DNA of 64,000 bases from Corynebacterium casei LMG S-19264 (GCF_000550785.1 NZ_CP004350.1:910009-974008); one strand, 5' to 3'; shown: positions 1-9,943, counted from the first letter of the stretch. The notes: a model not told the origin generated them from the sequence alone. A program made the numbers and translations.

Positions 1-864
1 GACCAGCAGCATGATCAACGATTGAACGGTGGTGAGGTCGCGGACGGAGACGGCATCGAGAAGCATGCTGCCCAAACCTGGAATGACAAAGACTGCCTCA
101 ATCACCACGGCGCCCACAATTAGCGTGGTGAACTGCAGACCCGCCACCGTCAGCACAGGCAGAGCCGCGTTGCGCAGGCCATGGCGCCACAGTGCCTGCG
201 CCGGGGACTGGCCGAGTGCACGCGCGGTGCGGATGTAATCCTGGTCCAGCACATCTAACACAGCCGAGCGGACATAGCGGGTTAAGATAGCGCCCTGCAC
301 CAGCGCGAGTGCGATAACCGGCATGACCAGGTGCGATAAGAAGGTACCAAAGCCCCAGTTCGGCGGAGACCAGCCATTGGCCGGCAACCAGCCCAAATTG
401 ATGGCAAAGAACGCGGTGAGCACAATACCCACCAGGAAGCTCGGGATAGCGATGCCCACCTGCGTGAGCGCAGTGACCACCGTGGCATCCATGTGTCCAT
501 TGCGCCGCGCAGTCCACATGCCAACCGGGATAGCGATGGCCAGAGCCAATACCAGTGCGACAGCCACCAAGATGAGGGAGACCTGCGCGCGGTCAAGCAC
601 CTGTGCCGTGATGTCTTGCTGCGAAGACAAGGATGTACCAAAGTTGCCAGTAAGCAACCCGCCCATCCAATCGCCATATTGCACCAACAGCGGGCGGTCC
701 AAGCCCATGCTGGTGGTCAGCTCCGCCACGGCTTCCTCAGTCGCGTTGACACCCAGTGCTACGCGCGCCGGGTTGCCCGGGACTGCGCGCATGAGCAGGA
801 AAATCAGCACGGAGGCAGCGAAGAGCGTGATGATGTAGCGCCCGAGAATCTTTAAGAATGTCAT
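1..864 (-). CDS. Peptide/nickel-type ABC transporter permease (DppB-like), 3' end off the window
   Basis: This is an inner-membrane permease subunit of a dipeptide/oligopeptide/nickel ABC importer. Translation from the ATG at 864 begins MTFLKILGRYIITLFAAS, a hydrophobic first helix, and continues with RAVPGNPARVALG and GLDRPLLVQYGDWMGG, which are typical of the DppB/OppB family. Several transmembrane segments follow. The reading frame stays open to base 1, so the C-terminus lies outside the window. The start codon overlaps the stop of the upstream binding-protein gene as ATGA (861-864), indicating one operon and translational coupling. The transported substrate cannot be read from the sequence. 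Confidence 0.9.
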   Translation of the reverse strand, partial: MTFLKILGRYIITLFAASVLIFLLMRAVPGNPARVALGVNATEEAVAELTTSMGLDRPLLVQYGDWMGGLLTGNFGTSLSSQQDITAQVLDRAQVSLILVAVALVLALAIAIPVGMWTARRNGHMDATVVTALTQVGIAIPSFLVGIVLTAFFAINLGWLPANGWSPPNWGFGTFLSHLVMPVIALALVQGAILTRYVRSAVLDVLDQDYIRTARALGQSPAQALWRHGLRNAALPVLTVAGLQFTTLIVGAVVIEAVFVIPGLGSMLLDAVSVRDLTTVQSLIMLLV

Positions 865-2396
865 GAGGCATCCTCCGAGCTCAGATTGCGCAAGATCATG
901 GCATCAGTAATGGCATTGACCTGCAGCCCGGAAATAGCCGGGTCGGAGATAACAATATTGGGCATATTCATCAGCGTCAGCGCGCCGGCATCAGCCATGA
1001 TGGTGCCCACGGCTTCTTCCATCAGCTGGTGGTATTCCTCCACGGACTCAGCGGTGTCAGCCGCCGCCAGCAGCTCACGAGTTTGCTCCGAGTCATAGCC
1101 CAAGTAGTAATTAGGGTTGCCAAAAAGCACGGGAATATCATGCGGCTCAACGTGCGCCACCAAGGACATTTGGTAATCCTGCGCGCCCATGACCTGGCCC
1201 AACCACACGGCCGGGAACTCGGCGGATTCGAGGCGGACATCAAAACCAATGTCCGTCAGCTGCGAATACAACAGCTCCGAGGCAGTCTGGGCATATGGCA
1301 CGGTGGGAAGCGTCAGCGTCAGCTCGGTGCCCACAACGCCAGCATCTTCCATCAGCTGCTTGGCGCGCTCGGGGTCGAATTCATAGAAGTCGTGCTCGCT
1401 AAACCACGGGTCGGTCGGTGGCACAGGCTGCCCGCCGGTATCCGCGGCCAGGCCCTCCCACAACACGTCATTCAAGGCTTCGCGGTCCACGCCGTAAGAG
1501 ACGGCTTGGCGGACCAGGGGGTCATCGAAAGGCGCTGCATTGTTGTTCATGGACAACAACACTTCGCCGTTGGTGGTGCCTACCTCAACGTTGAATTCCT
1601 CCGGCAAAGTGTTGAGCAGCTCCGGGGTTTGCATGGACCACACCACGTTGACTTGGCCGGCCTGCAGGGCATTAATGGAGCTCAGCGCATCGGGATAGTA
1701 GGAGATAGTCACATCGGACTCCGCTTGTTCACCCCAGTAGTCACGGTTGGGCTCCAACGCGATGAACTCGCCGGTTGAGAATTGCTTGAGCTGATAAGGG
1801 CCAGTGCCGACAGGTTCAGTTGCTAGCTTGTCGATGCCCCCAGGGCTCATCATTGCCCCAATCGCCGTCGACATATTCCACAACCAAGACTGTGAAGGCT
1901 GGGTGAGCGTGACCTCTAAGGTGTGCTCATCAATGGCCTCGGCGGACTCAACCGGCGCCATTTGGGAAGCAATGCCGTTGCTCCACTCATTTTGCACATA
2001 TTCGATGGAGAACTTCGCGGTCTCAGCGGTGAAGGCATCACCGTTGGTGAAGGCAACATCATCACGCAGATGGAAAGTATAGGTGGTGGCATCATCGGAG
2101 ACATCCCAGCTGTGCGCCAGGCGCGGAATGATATCGCCGGATTCGGGATCAATGGTCACGAGAGTTTCATAGACATTGTCCATGAGCGCTGCGGGGATAG
2201 CGGCGCCACCAGTGGTGGTGAAATCCAGGGAGGTGGCACTGGACGTCATGGCAATCGAAATCGCCGATGTATCTGTGTCCCCCGGATCAACAACAGCAGT
2301 ATGCCCCGCCGCGCAGCCGGTCAATAGTGACCCGGCCATAATGACGCTGGCGGGGAGATACAGAAGCCGTGTCCGGCTTCTAGTGCTCGATTTCAT
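861..2396 (-). CDS. ABC transporter substrate-binding lipoprotein (SBP family 5)
   Basis: This is the extracytoplasmic solute receptor of the same importer, 511 residues long, the usual size for SBP_bac_5 proteins. A lipoprotein signal is visible: basic N-terminus, hydrophobic stretch, then lipobox LLTGC with the lipidated Cys at residue 28. Family-typical segments follow, such as ETLVTIDPESGDIIPRLAHS, YTFHLRDDVAFTNGD and EPVGTGPYQLKQF, and a C-terminal lobe with RQAVSYGVDRE. It lies 49 bp downstream of the GntR gene and overlaps the permease by 4 bp. Peptides are the likeliest ligands by family; nickel, opines or other small solutes are possible. Confidence 0.92.
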   Translation of the reverse strand: MKSSTRSRTRLLYLPASVIMAGSLLTGCAAGHTAVVDPGDTDTSAISIAMTSSATSLDFTTTGGAAIPAALMDNVYETLVTIDPESGDIIPRLAHSWDVSDDATTYTFHLRDDVAFTNGDAFTAETAKFSIEYVQNEWSNGIASQMAPVESAEAIDEHTLEVTLTQPSQSWLWNMSTAIGAMMSPGGIDKLATEPVGTGPYQLKQFSTGEFIALEPNRDYWGEQAESDVTISYYPDALSSINALQAGQVNVVWSMQTPELLNTLPEEFNVEVGTTNGEVLLSMNNNAAPFDDPLVRQAVSYGVDREALNDVLWEGLAADTGGQPVPPTDPWFSEHDFYEFDPERAKQLMEDAGVVGTELTLTLPTVPYAQTASELLYSQLTDIGFDVRLESAEFPAVWLGQVMGAQDYQMSLVAHVEPHDIPVLFGNPNYYLGYDSEQTRELLAAADTAESVEEYHQLMEEAVGTIMADAGALTLMNMPNIVISDPAISGLQVNAITDAMILRNLSSEDAS

Positions 2397-2445
2397 ATAG
2401 GCAGAGTAACCAATGCCTTAGTGAAATGTGGAATTCTCCACGTCT

Positions 2446-3219
2446 TTACTTTTCGTAGCGGGTGGAGTGGCGCATAGAAATGTCCAGCGGGGAAGGCGTG
2501 CCGGCTATGTAGTTGTAGGTAATGGTCATACCTTCCAAGACATGCAGCATCTCTGTGTATTCCACTGGGGTGCCGTTGTGGTCGGACAGCAGCAGCTTCG
2601 AAACCATAGCAGAAGAACCCGGCTCTAGTTCCAGATGCTTGGCATCTTCATCAGCAATGACCTTGCCGTACATTTCTCGGCGGCCGTGGTCCAGACCCAA
2701 TCCAACATCCCGCAGCTTGGCGTGCAAAGAGCCTTGATCTGGATCCATGTACAAAACATGCTTGCCTACCGGCAACGTGAAGTAGCTGCGCTCTACCGCG
2801 ATAGGGATCCCGTTGGCTGAGCGAACACGGTGCAGAAACACCACTGGGTCACCTTCATTTATGGACAGCATTTGGGATATATGCTCCGGCGCTGGGCAGC
2901 GAGCCATCCACAATGTCTTGGAACTTGCTTCCCAGCCATTGGATTCAATCCAGTCATAGTTGGAAATGAAGGTCTCAAAAGTTTCGGTCTTCTCATGCGG
3001 CAGTACGACAGAACGGCGACCACGGCCCGAAGAGATGATTCCCTCTGTGCGTAAAGATGCCAAAGCTTGCCGCACCGGCCCGCGGGAAGTGCTGAATTCT
3101 TCGCAGAGTTCGGCCTCAGACGGCAGAAGGCTACCCGCTGGAATATCACCCGACAGGATTTTGCTCCGTAGGTGTTCGGCGATTTTCATGTGCTGCTGAG
3201 GTGCTCGGCGGGCAGACAT
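2446..3219 (-). CDS. GntR/HutC-family transcriptional regulator with UTRA domain
   Basis: This is a ligand-responsive DNA-binding repressor of the HutC subfamily. I chose the ATG at 3219 (257 aa, MSARRAPQQHMKIAEHLRSK) because an AGGAG lies about 11 bases upstream; the frame is open further upstream, but that extension is not protein-like. A winged-helix GntR domain spans about residues 10-75 (LLPSEAELCEEFSTSRGPVRQAL). A UTRA effector domain follows at about 95-240 (VVFLHRVRSANGIPIAVERSY). It precedes the ABC importer genes in the same direction by 49 bp, so it probably controls that operon and itself. Effector unknown. Confidence 0.9.
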   Translation of the reverse strand: MSARRAPQQHMKIAEHLRSKILSGDIPAGSLLPSEAELCEEFSTSRGPVRQALASLRTEGIISSGRGRRSVVLPHEKTETFETFISNYDWIESNGWEASSKTLWMARCPAPEHISQMLSINEGDPVVFLHRVRSANGIPIAVERSYFTLPVGKHVLYMDPDQGSLHAKLRDVGLGLDHGRREMYGKVIADEDAKHLELEPGSSAMVSKLLLSDHNGTPVEYTEMLHVLEGMTITYNYIAGTPSPLDISMRHSTRYEK

Positions 3220-4187
3220 CGAGAGTGGCTCCTCTTTTTGTTCTGGGGCCCCGACCTTATTTCTAAGTCCAGGACGCAGTTTTGAAGATGGGTGAATCGA
3301 CTTTGGTGAAAAGTCAATTACCGAAAGTTGATGACGGCAGTTTGTCAGGGAATATTGAGTCTTGAACCCAGGCTGTGACTCGGCAGAATTCACGGCTTTG
3401 GCATTCAGTGCGCTTCGGCTAAACGCTGCTAAAAATGCGCATAACGGCAATCTAACAAGGATTTCTCCCGACGCTTGAAACTATTTATAGTAATTTTTCA
3501 ACTCAGAATTCGATGTTGGTTATAACTTCCTTTATCCACCTTATCGGAACTTCCGATTAACTCTGGAAAGCACCAGCAGATCATTGAATGTTTTCTAGAC
3601 CTTTAAGTGCTGGAGGTTGCCTGCCAACGTCAATTTCTATCCGACTCACACTAAGGGATGGGTTCTCTCACTGCAAGCTTGTTATGGCTGCGCTGAGCTC
3701 ATGCTGAGGTTAATTGTTCTGATTGGCTTTGGGACAGCTGGGCTTGTCCTTGCATGGTGGCGGCGTAAAAGCCCGAGGTCAATCACCGTATGGTGGCTAA
3801 TGGTTGCAGTTTGATGGGGAAATATATTTGTCGTTGAACTTTATCGGTGCAGTGTTTACTAGATTGGACATGTCTGCTTTGCTGGCCGAAATTTTCAGTT
3901 TCTTTTTGTTTATATCTCAACCCGTGGGAGGGAGGGGTTTGTAGACATATCTACAGGTTGTGGCACTTTCGTGAATTTAATCCACTGTAGTTTCATGCAC
4001 GGACTAACTATAGGTAGAAACATATTAAAAATATCTATCCGACCCATTGTGTGAAAGCTCACTAATTTTAGCTCATTTTATTCACCATAAGCGAGCAGGT
4101 CAGCGCCGGGAATTGATTCCTCGGGTGGCGAAACCTCAAAATTTGTGTGCAAAGTTCGCCACCGTCTCCAGGGAATAAACAAAAGGT
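3220..4187. other. About 970-bp stretch without a convincing gene
   Basis: This region lies between the GntR start and the 3' end of the flavin oxidoreductase gene. It is visibly more A+T-rich than its flanks. A 65-codon TTG-initiated frame (3617-3814) has one hydrophobic segment (LIVLIGFGTAGLVLAWW) but its SD-like TGGAGG abuts the start, so I do not call it a gene. Two perfect palindromes are present: ATCGGAA-C-TTCCGAT at 3543-3557 and TGTAGA-CATA-TCTACA at 3940-3955. Either could be a regulator site; nothing else is recognisable. Confidence 0.5.
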
Positions 4188-5228
4188 CTAGTTGCCGCCC
4201 GGACGGCCAGCAACGATTGCTGGATCAAGCTCCCACGCACGCGCCAAGACATCAAGTCCAGTCAGGGTGGTCTCACGGGAGGTTGCCTGCACGGAAATCA
4301 TGAGCTCGTCCGCACCGGAGATTTCTTGGAAATCAGTCAGGTATTCACGAATCTCAGTTTCCGTGCCAACGGCGGAGTAGCGCAGCATATCTAGAATCTG
4401 CTGGCCTTGAGCGGAGCCGATGAGTTGCTCCACCTGGTTATCGGTGAGCATTCGCCCGCGGCCCACCATGGTCTTGATGCGGTTAAAACAGACCTTTTCG
4501 TACAAAGCATCTGCTTCTTCCTTGGTATTCGCGCCAGTGACATTGACACCCGCGATGACATAAGGCTTATCCAAAGTTGCCGATGGCTGGAAATTCTCAC
4601 GGTAGTACTGAGTGGCCTGCTCCAGATGGGTTGGTGCGAAGTGCGAAGCGAAGGCATAAGGCATGCCGTATTTTGCGGCCAAGGAAGCGCCGAACATGGA
4701 GGAGCCAAGGATGTAGAGCGGAACATTGGTGCCCGCGCCAGGTACCGCCTGGACGCCCGGAATAGGGGAGTTATCTGCCAAGTAGGCTTCGAGCTCTCGT
4801 ACGTCTCCAGGGAAGCGCTCTGCCGCATTGAAATCACGGCGCAGTGCACGGCCCAAAGTCTGGGCATCGGTGCCTGGTGCGCGGCCCAGGCCCAGATCGA
4901 TGCGGTCTGGGTACATCTCCTCCAGGGTGCCGAATTGCTCCGCGATTACATAAGGGGAGTGGTTAGGCAACATGATGCCACCCGCACCGAGGCGGATGGA
5001 GTTGGTCTTCGCGCCGATATGCGCAATCAAGACGGCTGGGCTGGAAGAGCTAATCGATGGCATGTTGTGGTGCTCGGTGTACCAGATACGGGAGTAGCCC
5101 AGCTCCTCTGCGCGTTGCGCCAGCTGCACCGAGTGCTCGATGGAAGCGGTTTCGGTTTCACCTTCATAGATGGTGCAGAAATCCAGAACGGATAGGTGTG
5201 CGCGAGAGGTGCTTTTTGCTTCTGTCAT
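4188..5228 (-). CDS. LLM-class flavin-dependent oxidoreductase (luciferase-like monooxygenase)
   Basis: This is a predicted FMN-dependent oxidoreductase with a bacterial-luciferase-like TIM barrel. It is 346 residues long and fits the MsnO8-type single-domain subgroup. Typical segments are LGYSRIWYTEHHNMPSIS near the N-terminus, RLGAGGIMLPNHSPYVIAEQ, and YPDRIDLGLGRAPGTD. It lies downstream of brnQ in the same direction but is separated by a terminator-like hairpin (5275-5328). The same neighbour order (aecD, brnQ, luciferase-like gene) is known from C. glutamicum. The substrate cannot be inferred. Confidence 0.9.
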   Translation of the reverse strand: MTEAKSTSRAHLSVLDFCTIYEGETETASIEHSVQLAQRAEELGYSRIWYTEHHNMPSISSSSPAVLIAHIGAKTNSIRLGAGGIMLPNHSPYVIAEQFGTLEEMYPDRIDLGLGRAPGTDAQTLGRALRRDFNAAERFPGDVRELEAYLADNSPIPGVQAVPGAGTNVPLYILGSSMFGASLAAKYGMPYAFASHFAPTHLEQATQYYRENFQPSATLDKPYVIAGVNVTGANTKEEADALYEKVCFNRIKTMVGRGRMLTDNQVEQLIGSAQGQQILDMLRYSAVGTETEIREYLTDFQEISGADELMISVQATSRETTLTGLDVLARAWELDPAIVAGRPGGN

Positions 5229-5274
5229 TTTAACTCTTCTCCAACAAATCTCTTTTTACGGATATCAAGAACAA

Positions 5275-5328
5275 AATCTCCTGCCACGCTATCTAGAATT
5301 TCACTTCCAGGCTGCGGGGCAGGAGATT
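5275..5328 (-). terminator. Terminator-like hairpin after brnQ
   Basis: Perfect 11-bp arms AATCTCCTGCC (5275-5285) and GGCAGGAGATT (5318-5328) enclose a 32-nt loop. On the minus strand the second arm runs into TTTTGTT. This fits an intrinsic terminator or attenuator between brnQ and the downstream oxidoreductase gene. The long loop makes it weaker than a classic terminator. Confidence 0.6.
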
Positions 5329-5341
5329 GGGGACTTCAGTA

Positions 5342-6721
5342 CTAGTCAGTGATCTTGGCCTTTTGAACCTCACGGTCAGCATTCTTAGCAATGACGTCAA
5401 TGACGACACCGATGATGAATGCGATGAACGTTGGAGTAATCCAGCCCAAATCCAGGTCCTGACCCGGCGATAGGTTCAACATCGGTTCGAGGATATTTGT
5501 TCCCCAACCTTGTGCGGAGATGGTGGTCAGTGCGGACCACAAAACAGATACCCACAAGGCAAGGCGGTAGGCCCAGTAGAAACCAACGACCTTGCGCACC
5601 AGTGGCTGCACCAAGGTCATGACAATCAGAGCGATTGCCGGTGGGTACAGGAAGACGATAAATGGAACCGCAACGGCCATCACGGCATCTAGGCCACGGA
5701 AAGCAATCAGGATGGAGAGCACGGTGAAGATGATTGCCCAAGCGTGGTAGCTGATCTTTGGAACCAGGGAGTTAAAGAACTCGGAGGTCGAGGTGATCAA
5801 ACCAACGGCGGTGGTCAAGCATGCCAGGACGACAATGAGGGAGAAGACGGTCTGGCCTGGGGTGCCCATGGTTAGCTTCGCGGAATCTGCGAGCAAGATA
5901 GCGCCGGACTCATAAGACTGGCCATCTGGGACGGTCTGCGCCATGTAGCCCAGGCCCAGGTAGATAGCAGCCAGCAAGGTACCAGCGATGATGCCAATGA
6001 TGATGGTGGAGCGAATCAGAGTACCGCCGCGGCCAAAGCCCTTAGCACGCAGGGAAGAAATAATGACGATACCGAACGCCAGACCGGCGATGGCGTCCAT
6101 GGTGTTGTAGCCCTCAAACAGGCCGGTTACCAGTGGGCTGGACTCATAAGCCTCAGTTGGAGTGCCCGGAATACGCTCATAATTGGTCACCGCTAGGGTG
6201 ATCAGGGCAATCAGCAAGATGACCAGCGCTGGGGTGAGGAAGCGGCCCAGGATGTCAATGACATTGTTCGGCTTCCAGGACAGCGCCAGGGCGATGCCGA
6301 AGAAGATGACGTTGAAAATGCCGTTGGCAGCGGTACCTTCCCAGCCCAACAGTGGGGTAATAGCGGTTTCCATAGAAACCGCACCGGTACGTGGCAAAGC
6401 GTAGAACGCACCAATGGACAGATACGCCATGACGGAGAATGCAATGCCGAAAAAGAGGCCACCGCGTCCGGCCAGGTCACGCACGCTGTAGCCAGAGATA
6501 GCAATGGAGACAATCGCCGCGACGGGCAGAAGCACACCGGCAATGAGGAAGCCGATGATGGCTGGCCAGAAGTTGGTGCCGGAGCTTACGCCCACCATGG
6601 GCGGGAAGATTAGGTTGCCGGCACCAAAGAACATCGAGAAAAGCATCAGCGATGCAATGAGGATGGTGATCAGCGGCGAAGCCGACTTGGACTTCGCGGG
6701 TGATGCGACGGTGTCTGACAT
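5342..6721 (-). CDS. brnQ: Branched-chain amino acid:cation symporter BrnQ (LIVCS family)
   Basis: This is a secondary importer for isoleucine, leucine and valine in the cytoplasmic membrane, 459 residues, the normal family length with about 12 hydrophobic segments. The diagnostic N-terminal segment LFSMFFGAGNLIFPPMVG is present, followed by YLSIGAFYALPRTGAVSMET, a hallmark of BrnQ. It follows aecD on the same strand with a 126-bp gap. In C. glutamicum aecD and brnQ form an operon, so co-transcription is likely here too. Confidence 0.96.
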   Translation of the reverse strand: MSDTVASPAKSKSASPLITILIASLMLFSMFFGAGNLIFPPMVGVSSGTNFWPAIIGFLIAGVLLPVAAIVSIAISGYSVRDLAGRGGLFFGIAFSVMAYLSIGAFYALPRTGAVSMETAITPLLGWEGTAANGIFNVIFFGIALALSWKPNNVIDILGRFLTPALVILLIALITLAVTNYERIPGTPTEAYESSPLVTGLFEGYNTMDAIAGLAFGIVIISSLRAKGFGRGGTLIRSTIIIGIIAGTLLAAIYLGLGYMAQTVPDGQSYESGAILLADSAKLTMGTPGQTVFSLIVVLACLTTAVGLITSTSEFFNSLVPKISYHAWAIIFTVLSILIAFRGLDAVMAVAVPFIVFLYPPAIALIVMTLVQPLVRKVVGFYWAYRLALWVSVLWSALTTISAQGWGTNILEPMLNLSPGQDLDLGWITPTFIAFIIGVVIDVIAKNADREVQKAKITD

Positions 6722-6847
6722 TGAAGTGCCCGTCCTTTGGAATGTAGAAAGTTACAGTGAATTTAATAAGCGCAGCTTCTTGCACTTATCCAGTGTGTGG
6801 GATATTACATTCCGTGCTGTGAGATAGCAATACGGGGGCTGTTAATC

Positions 6848-8020
6848 TCATGCCTTTTCAATCGCAGTGGCCACGCGGTCGATGGCCTCTTCCAGAATCT
6901 CCCGCGAGGTAGCGAAGTTCAGGCGAGCCTGACCAGCGCCAATATCGCCGAAGGTCAGGCCCTCATTGAAGGCCACGCGCGCATGCTGGATGAGCCACGC
7001 GGCTGGGTATTCTTTGTCCCCAATTGCGGTGTTCCGGAAGTCCAGCCACATCAGATAGGTGGAATCAGGACGGGAAGTAATGAGCCCTGGAATGCGCTTT
7101 GGCAGCTCTTCTACCAGCCAGTCGCGGGTCTCGCGCAGGTAGTCCACTTCTTCTTCCAAGTGGGAGATGCCGTCGCGGTATGCAGCTTCAGCGGCGATGA
7201 TGCCCAGGGTGCCCACGCCGTCTTGGGCAACGTGAGGCAAGCTGTTCCAGATTTCTACGTCCTTGTCATTGGAGAAGATAATCTGCGCGCACTTGAGGCC
7301 AGCGAAGTTCCATGCCTTGGACGTTGCAGTCACGGTCATCGTCACGCGCGCCGCGGTCTCTGATAGGCCCGCGATGGAGATGTGCTGGCCCTCGTAAACC
7401 AACGGCGCGTGAATCTCATCAGATAGGATGCGGGCATCATATTTATCGGCGAGGGCAACGAGCTCACTCAAGTGCTCTTCATCAAAGACATAGCCCAAAG
7501 GGTTGAACGGATTTGCCAACAGAATGGAGCCGGCGCCTTCCGCAAACGCCTTTTCAATTGCCTCGAGGTCTAAGCGCGGCTTTTCGCCTTCCTTCAAGTC
7601 ACCGTTGGCTGGGCTAATGCCGACATCAATACGCTCACGTCCAGCAGTCTCAGGCAGCTCGAGGAATGGTGGATAAGCCGGCAGCGGCACAACCACTGGG
7701 GAATCAGGACGAGTGAAGTACTGGATTCCCAGCAGCAGGCCACGGACAACGTCACCAATCCAGAAGACCTTCTTAGCGTCAGGACGCCAGCCATAGCGAG
7801 CGTCATGGAAATCAGCGACCGCCTCACCGAGACCAACAGCGTTGGCCGCTGGGCTGTAGCCGAAGCATTCACGCTCGGTGTAATCCAGGATTACCTTTTT
7901 CACCGCCGGCGCGGTGGGGAAGTCAGACTCCGCAATAAACAGGGGGAGTACATCGGGCTCAAATTGAGTCCACTTGCGGGTAAATCGGGCACGTAATTCA
8001 TCTTGAGTAGGAAACTTCAT
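6848..8020 (-). CDS. aecD: PLP-dependent C-S beta-lyase (cystathionine beta-lyase AecD/MalY-like)
   Basis: This is a fold-type I PLP enzyme that cleaves C-S bonds of cystathionine and related cysteine conjugates, releasing pyruvate, ammonia and a thiol. It is 390 residues long. Visible family features are GYSPAANAVGLGEAVADF near residue 54, LLANPFNPLGYVF at 167-179, LSDEIHAPLVYEG at 199-211, and the PLP-binding Lys235 in TATSKAWNFAGLK. It sits upstream of brnQ as in C. glutamicum, where the gene confers resistance to aminoethylcysteine. Only 30 bp separate it from the ABC gene upstream, so the cluster may be one transcription unit. Confidence 0.93.
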   Translation of the reverse strand: MKFPTQDELRARFTRKWTQFEPDVLPLFIAESDFPTAPAVKKVILDYTERECFGYSPAANAVGLGEAVADFHDARYGWRPDAKKVFWIGDVVRGLLLGIQYFTRPDSPVVVPLPAYPPFLELPETAGRERIDVGISPANGDLKEGEKPRLDLEAIEKAFAEGAGSILLANPFNPLGYVFDEEHLSELVALADKYDARILSDEIHAPLVYEGQHISIAGLSETAARVTMTVTATSKAWNFAGLKCAQIIFSNDKDVEIWNSLPHVAQDGVGTLGIIAAEAAYRDGISHLEEEVDYLRETRDWLVEELPKRIPGLITSRPDSTYLMWLDFRNTAIGDKEYPAAWLIQHARVAFNEGLTFGDIGAGQARLNFATSREILEEAIDRVATAIEKA

Positions 8021-8050
8021 GATTTCTACCCTAGTACTCCCGCGCGCAGC

Positions 8051-9943
8051 TTAGTCCTCGTGCTCTACTTCTTCGTCTCTCGTCTCAGACTCACGGGAGA
8101 AGCCGAACTTCTTCAACCTGGCGCGGTCGGCTGCCGATGTCGAGGCGGTGAGCTTGAGCAACTGCGCATAAATACCGCCGGTGGTGGACAGATACTCCGG
8201 CGATCCCTTCTCATCCACCACGCCCTTGTCCAAGGTGATAATGGTGTCCACGTTCGCAATGGTGGACAGGCGGTGGGCAATGATCAGCGTGGTGCGGTCT
8301 TTCATGAGCTCTTCCAGACCAGCCTGAACTGCACGTTCAGACTTGGTATCCAACGCAGAGGTAGCCTCATCGAGCACCAGGATTGGGGCGTCTTTAAGCA
8401 TCACGCGCGCTACTGCCACGCGCTGTTTCTGCCCGCCAGACAGGCGCAGACCACGCTCACCAATGACGGTCTCATAACCATTAGGGAAGGCCTGAATAAA
8501 TTCGTGGGCATTGGCGCGTTTGGCAACCTCGATAATCTCTTCATCGCTCGCACCCGGCTTGCCGTAGGCAATGTTTTCGCGAATAGAACCAGAGAACAAG
8601 AACGCCTCCTGGAAGACCACGCCGACTGAGGCACGCAGGCGCGCAGCCGTCAGCTCACTCGCATCGTGCCCCAGCACATTCAAGGTGCCGTGGCTTGGGT
8701 GGTACAAGCCCAACATGAGGTTGACCAGCGTGGACTTGCCGCCGCCGGACTCACCCACCAAAGCCACCTTTTCGCCCTTGCGCGCGTTAAAGCTCACGCC
8801 CTTAATCACGGGCTTGTCTTCTTCATAGGCGAAGGTGACATCGTCGAAGGAGAAGATCGGCGAGGAGGCATCGGCAGGCAATGGCAATGGCTTCACCTGG
8901 GTGGTGTTGAGCTGTGGCTCATTGATTGCACGGGTTGCCTCCACCAAGGTCTTATCCACGGTGGGTTCTACTTCTTGTTCCATGACCTGGAAGTACTCGC
9001 GGGAGCCGCCGATGGCGCGCTGCGCAGTATCAACCATCCAGCTCATCATGAACACCGGCTGCTTAGCCATGGTGACCATCTGAATCAGCATGACCATGTC
9101 ACCGATGGAGAAATGCCCCTCTAAGGTGCGCCAGAAAATCACGGCGTAGATACCGAAGAAGACAACCGCCATCGCTACGGAACGGAAAGTGTCCATGACG
9201 TGCCACCAACGCGACTGCGGGCGGGTGGTGTCCACAAAGCCTGCGTAGTGCTTGGAAAAGACATCCAGTTCCCGGACTTCGGCCACAAAGGACTTGGTCA
9301 CCTTCATCTGCCCAACCACCTCAGCAAAGCGGCCATTGGCAACATCGATGTGCTCGTTCTTGGTCTTCTCAAACTTCAACCAGCGCTTCGAAGTCAGCGC
9401 CGTCAGCCACATGTAAATGGGGAACAAGATCGCCAACAAGATGGCCAGCGGCCAGTAATAGAAGGCCGTGATGATCAAAATGGCGACGACCTGAATGATC
9501 ATCGTGAAGAAGTTATTAGAGAAAGACTGCAGAAACTGCGTGATGAACATGATTGAGCGGTCCAGGCGCGCAATGATGGTGCCAGTGACCTGGTTATCGT
9601 AATAACCCTGCGGCAAGCTCAGCAGCTTCGCATAATAGCGGGTGGACAGAATCTGCCGCAGGCGAGAAATCATCACATCGCCGATGTAGCCGCCGACGTT
9701 GGAAACAACGCCGTTTAAGGCATCGGCAAGCAAAAGCAACAAAGCAAAGCCCAACACGGTAGCCAACGCCGTGGAAACGGACAAGCCGCCATCGAGGGAT
9801 TCAACAATGGTGTCCGTCGCTTCGCGGACAAGAAAAGGGGAAGCCAACGCCAAGGCCGCACCAACGGCCGAGGTGATAATAACTCCAACATAAAAGGGCC
9901 ACAATGCTTGCGCATTCTTCAAAATTTTGGCCAGAGAGTTCAC
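8051..9943 (-). CDS. ABC exporter, fused permease/ATPase half-transporter
   Basis: This is a type IV (MsbA/MdlB-like) ABC exporter half-transporter of 630 residues that would act as a dimer. The N-terminal half has about six membrane helices (residues 15-310). The nucleotide-binding domain carries Walker A GESGGGKST at about 398, the signature LSGGQKQR, and Walker B ILVLDEATSAL, so it should hydrolyse ATP. Translation starts with GTG at 9943 (MNSLAKILKNAQAL). The C-terminus is acidic (RDEEVEHED). Substrate unknown; lipid, peptide and drug export are all compatible with the family. Confidence 0.93.
   Translation of the reverse strand: MNSLAKILKNAQALWPFYVGVIITSAVGAALALASPFLVREATDTIVESLDGGLSVSTALATVLGFALLLLLADALNGVVSNVGGYIGDVMISRLRQILSTRYYAKLLSLPQGYYDNQVTGTIIARLDRSIMFITQFLQSFSNNFFTMIIQVVAILIITAFYYWPLAILLAILFPIYMWLTALTSKRWLKFEKTKNEHIDVANGRFAEVVGQMKVTKSFVAEVRELDVFSKHYAGFVDTTRPQSRWWHVMDTFRSVAMAVVFFGIYAVIFWRTLEGHFSIGDMVMLIQMVTMAKQPVFMMSWMVDTAQRAIGGSREYFQVMEQEVEPTVDKTLVEATRAINEPQLNTTQVKPLPLPADASSPIFSFDDVTFAYEEDKPVIKGVSFNARKGEKVALVGESGGGKSTLVNLMLGLYHPSHGTLNVLGHDASELTAARLRASVGVVFQEAFLFSGSIRENIAYGKPGASDEEIIEVAKRANAHEFIQAFPNGYETVIGERGLRLSGGQKQRVAVARVMLKDAPILVLDEATSALDTKSERAVQAGLEELMKDRTTLIIAHRLSTIANVDTIITLDKGVVDEKGSPEYLSTTGGIYAQLLKLTASTSAADRARLKKFGFSRESETRDEEVEHED

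Noticed and set aside
3220..3450. N-terminal extension of the GntR regulator
   Set aside because: No ribosome site and no family similarity; ATG 3219 has a good AGGAG.
3617..3814. 65-codon frame with one hydrophobic segment
   Set aside because: TTG start touching the SD-like sequence, no context; left as a possibility only in the gap entry.
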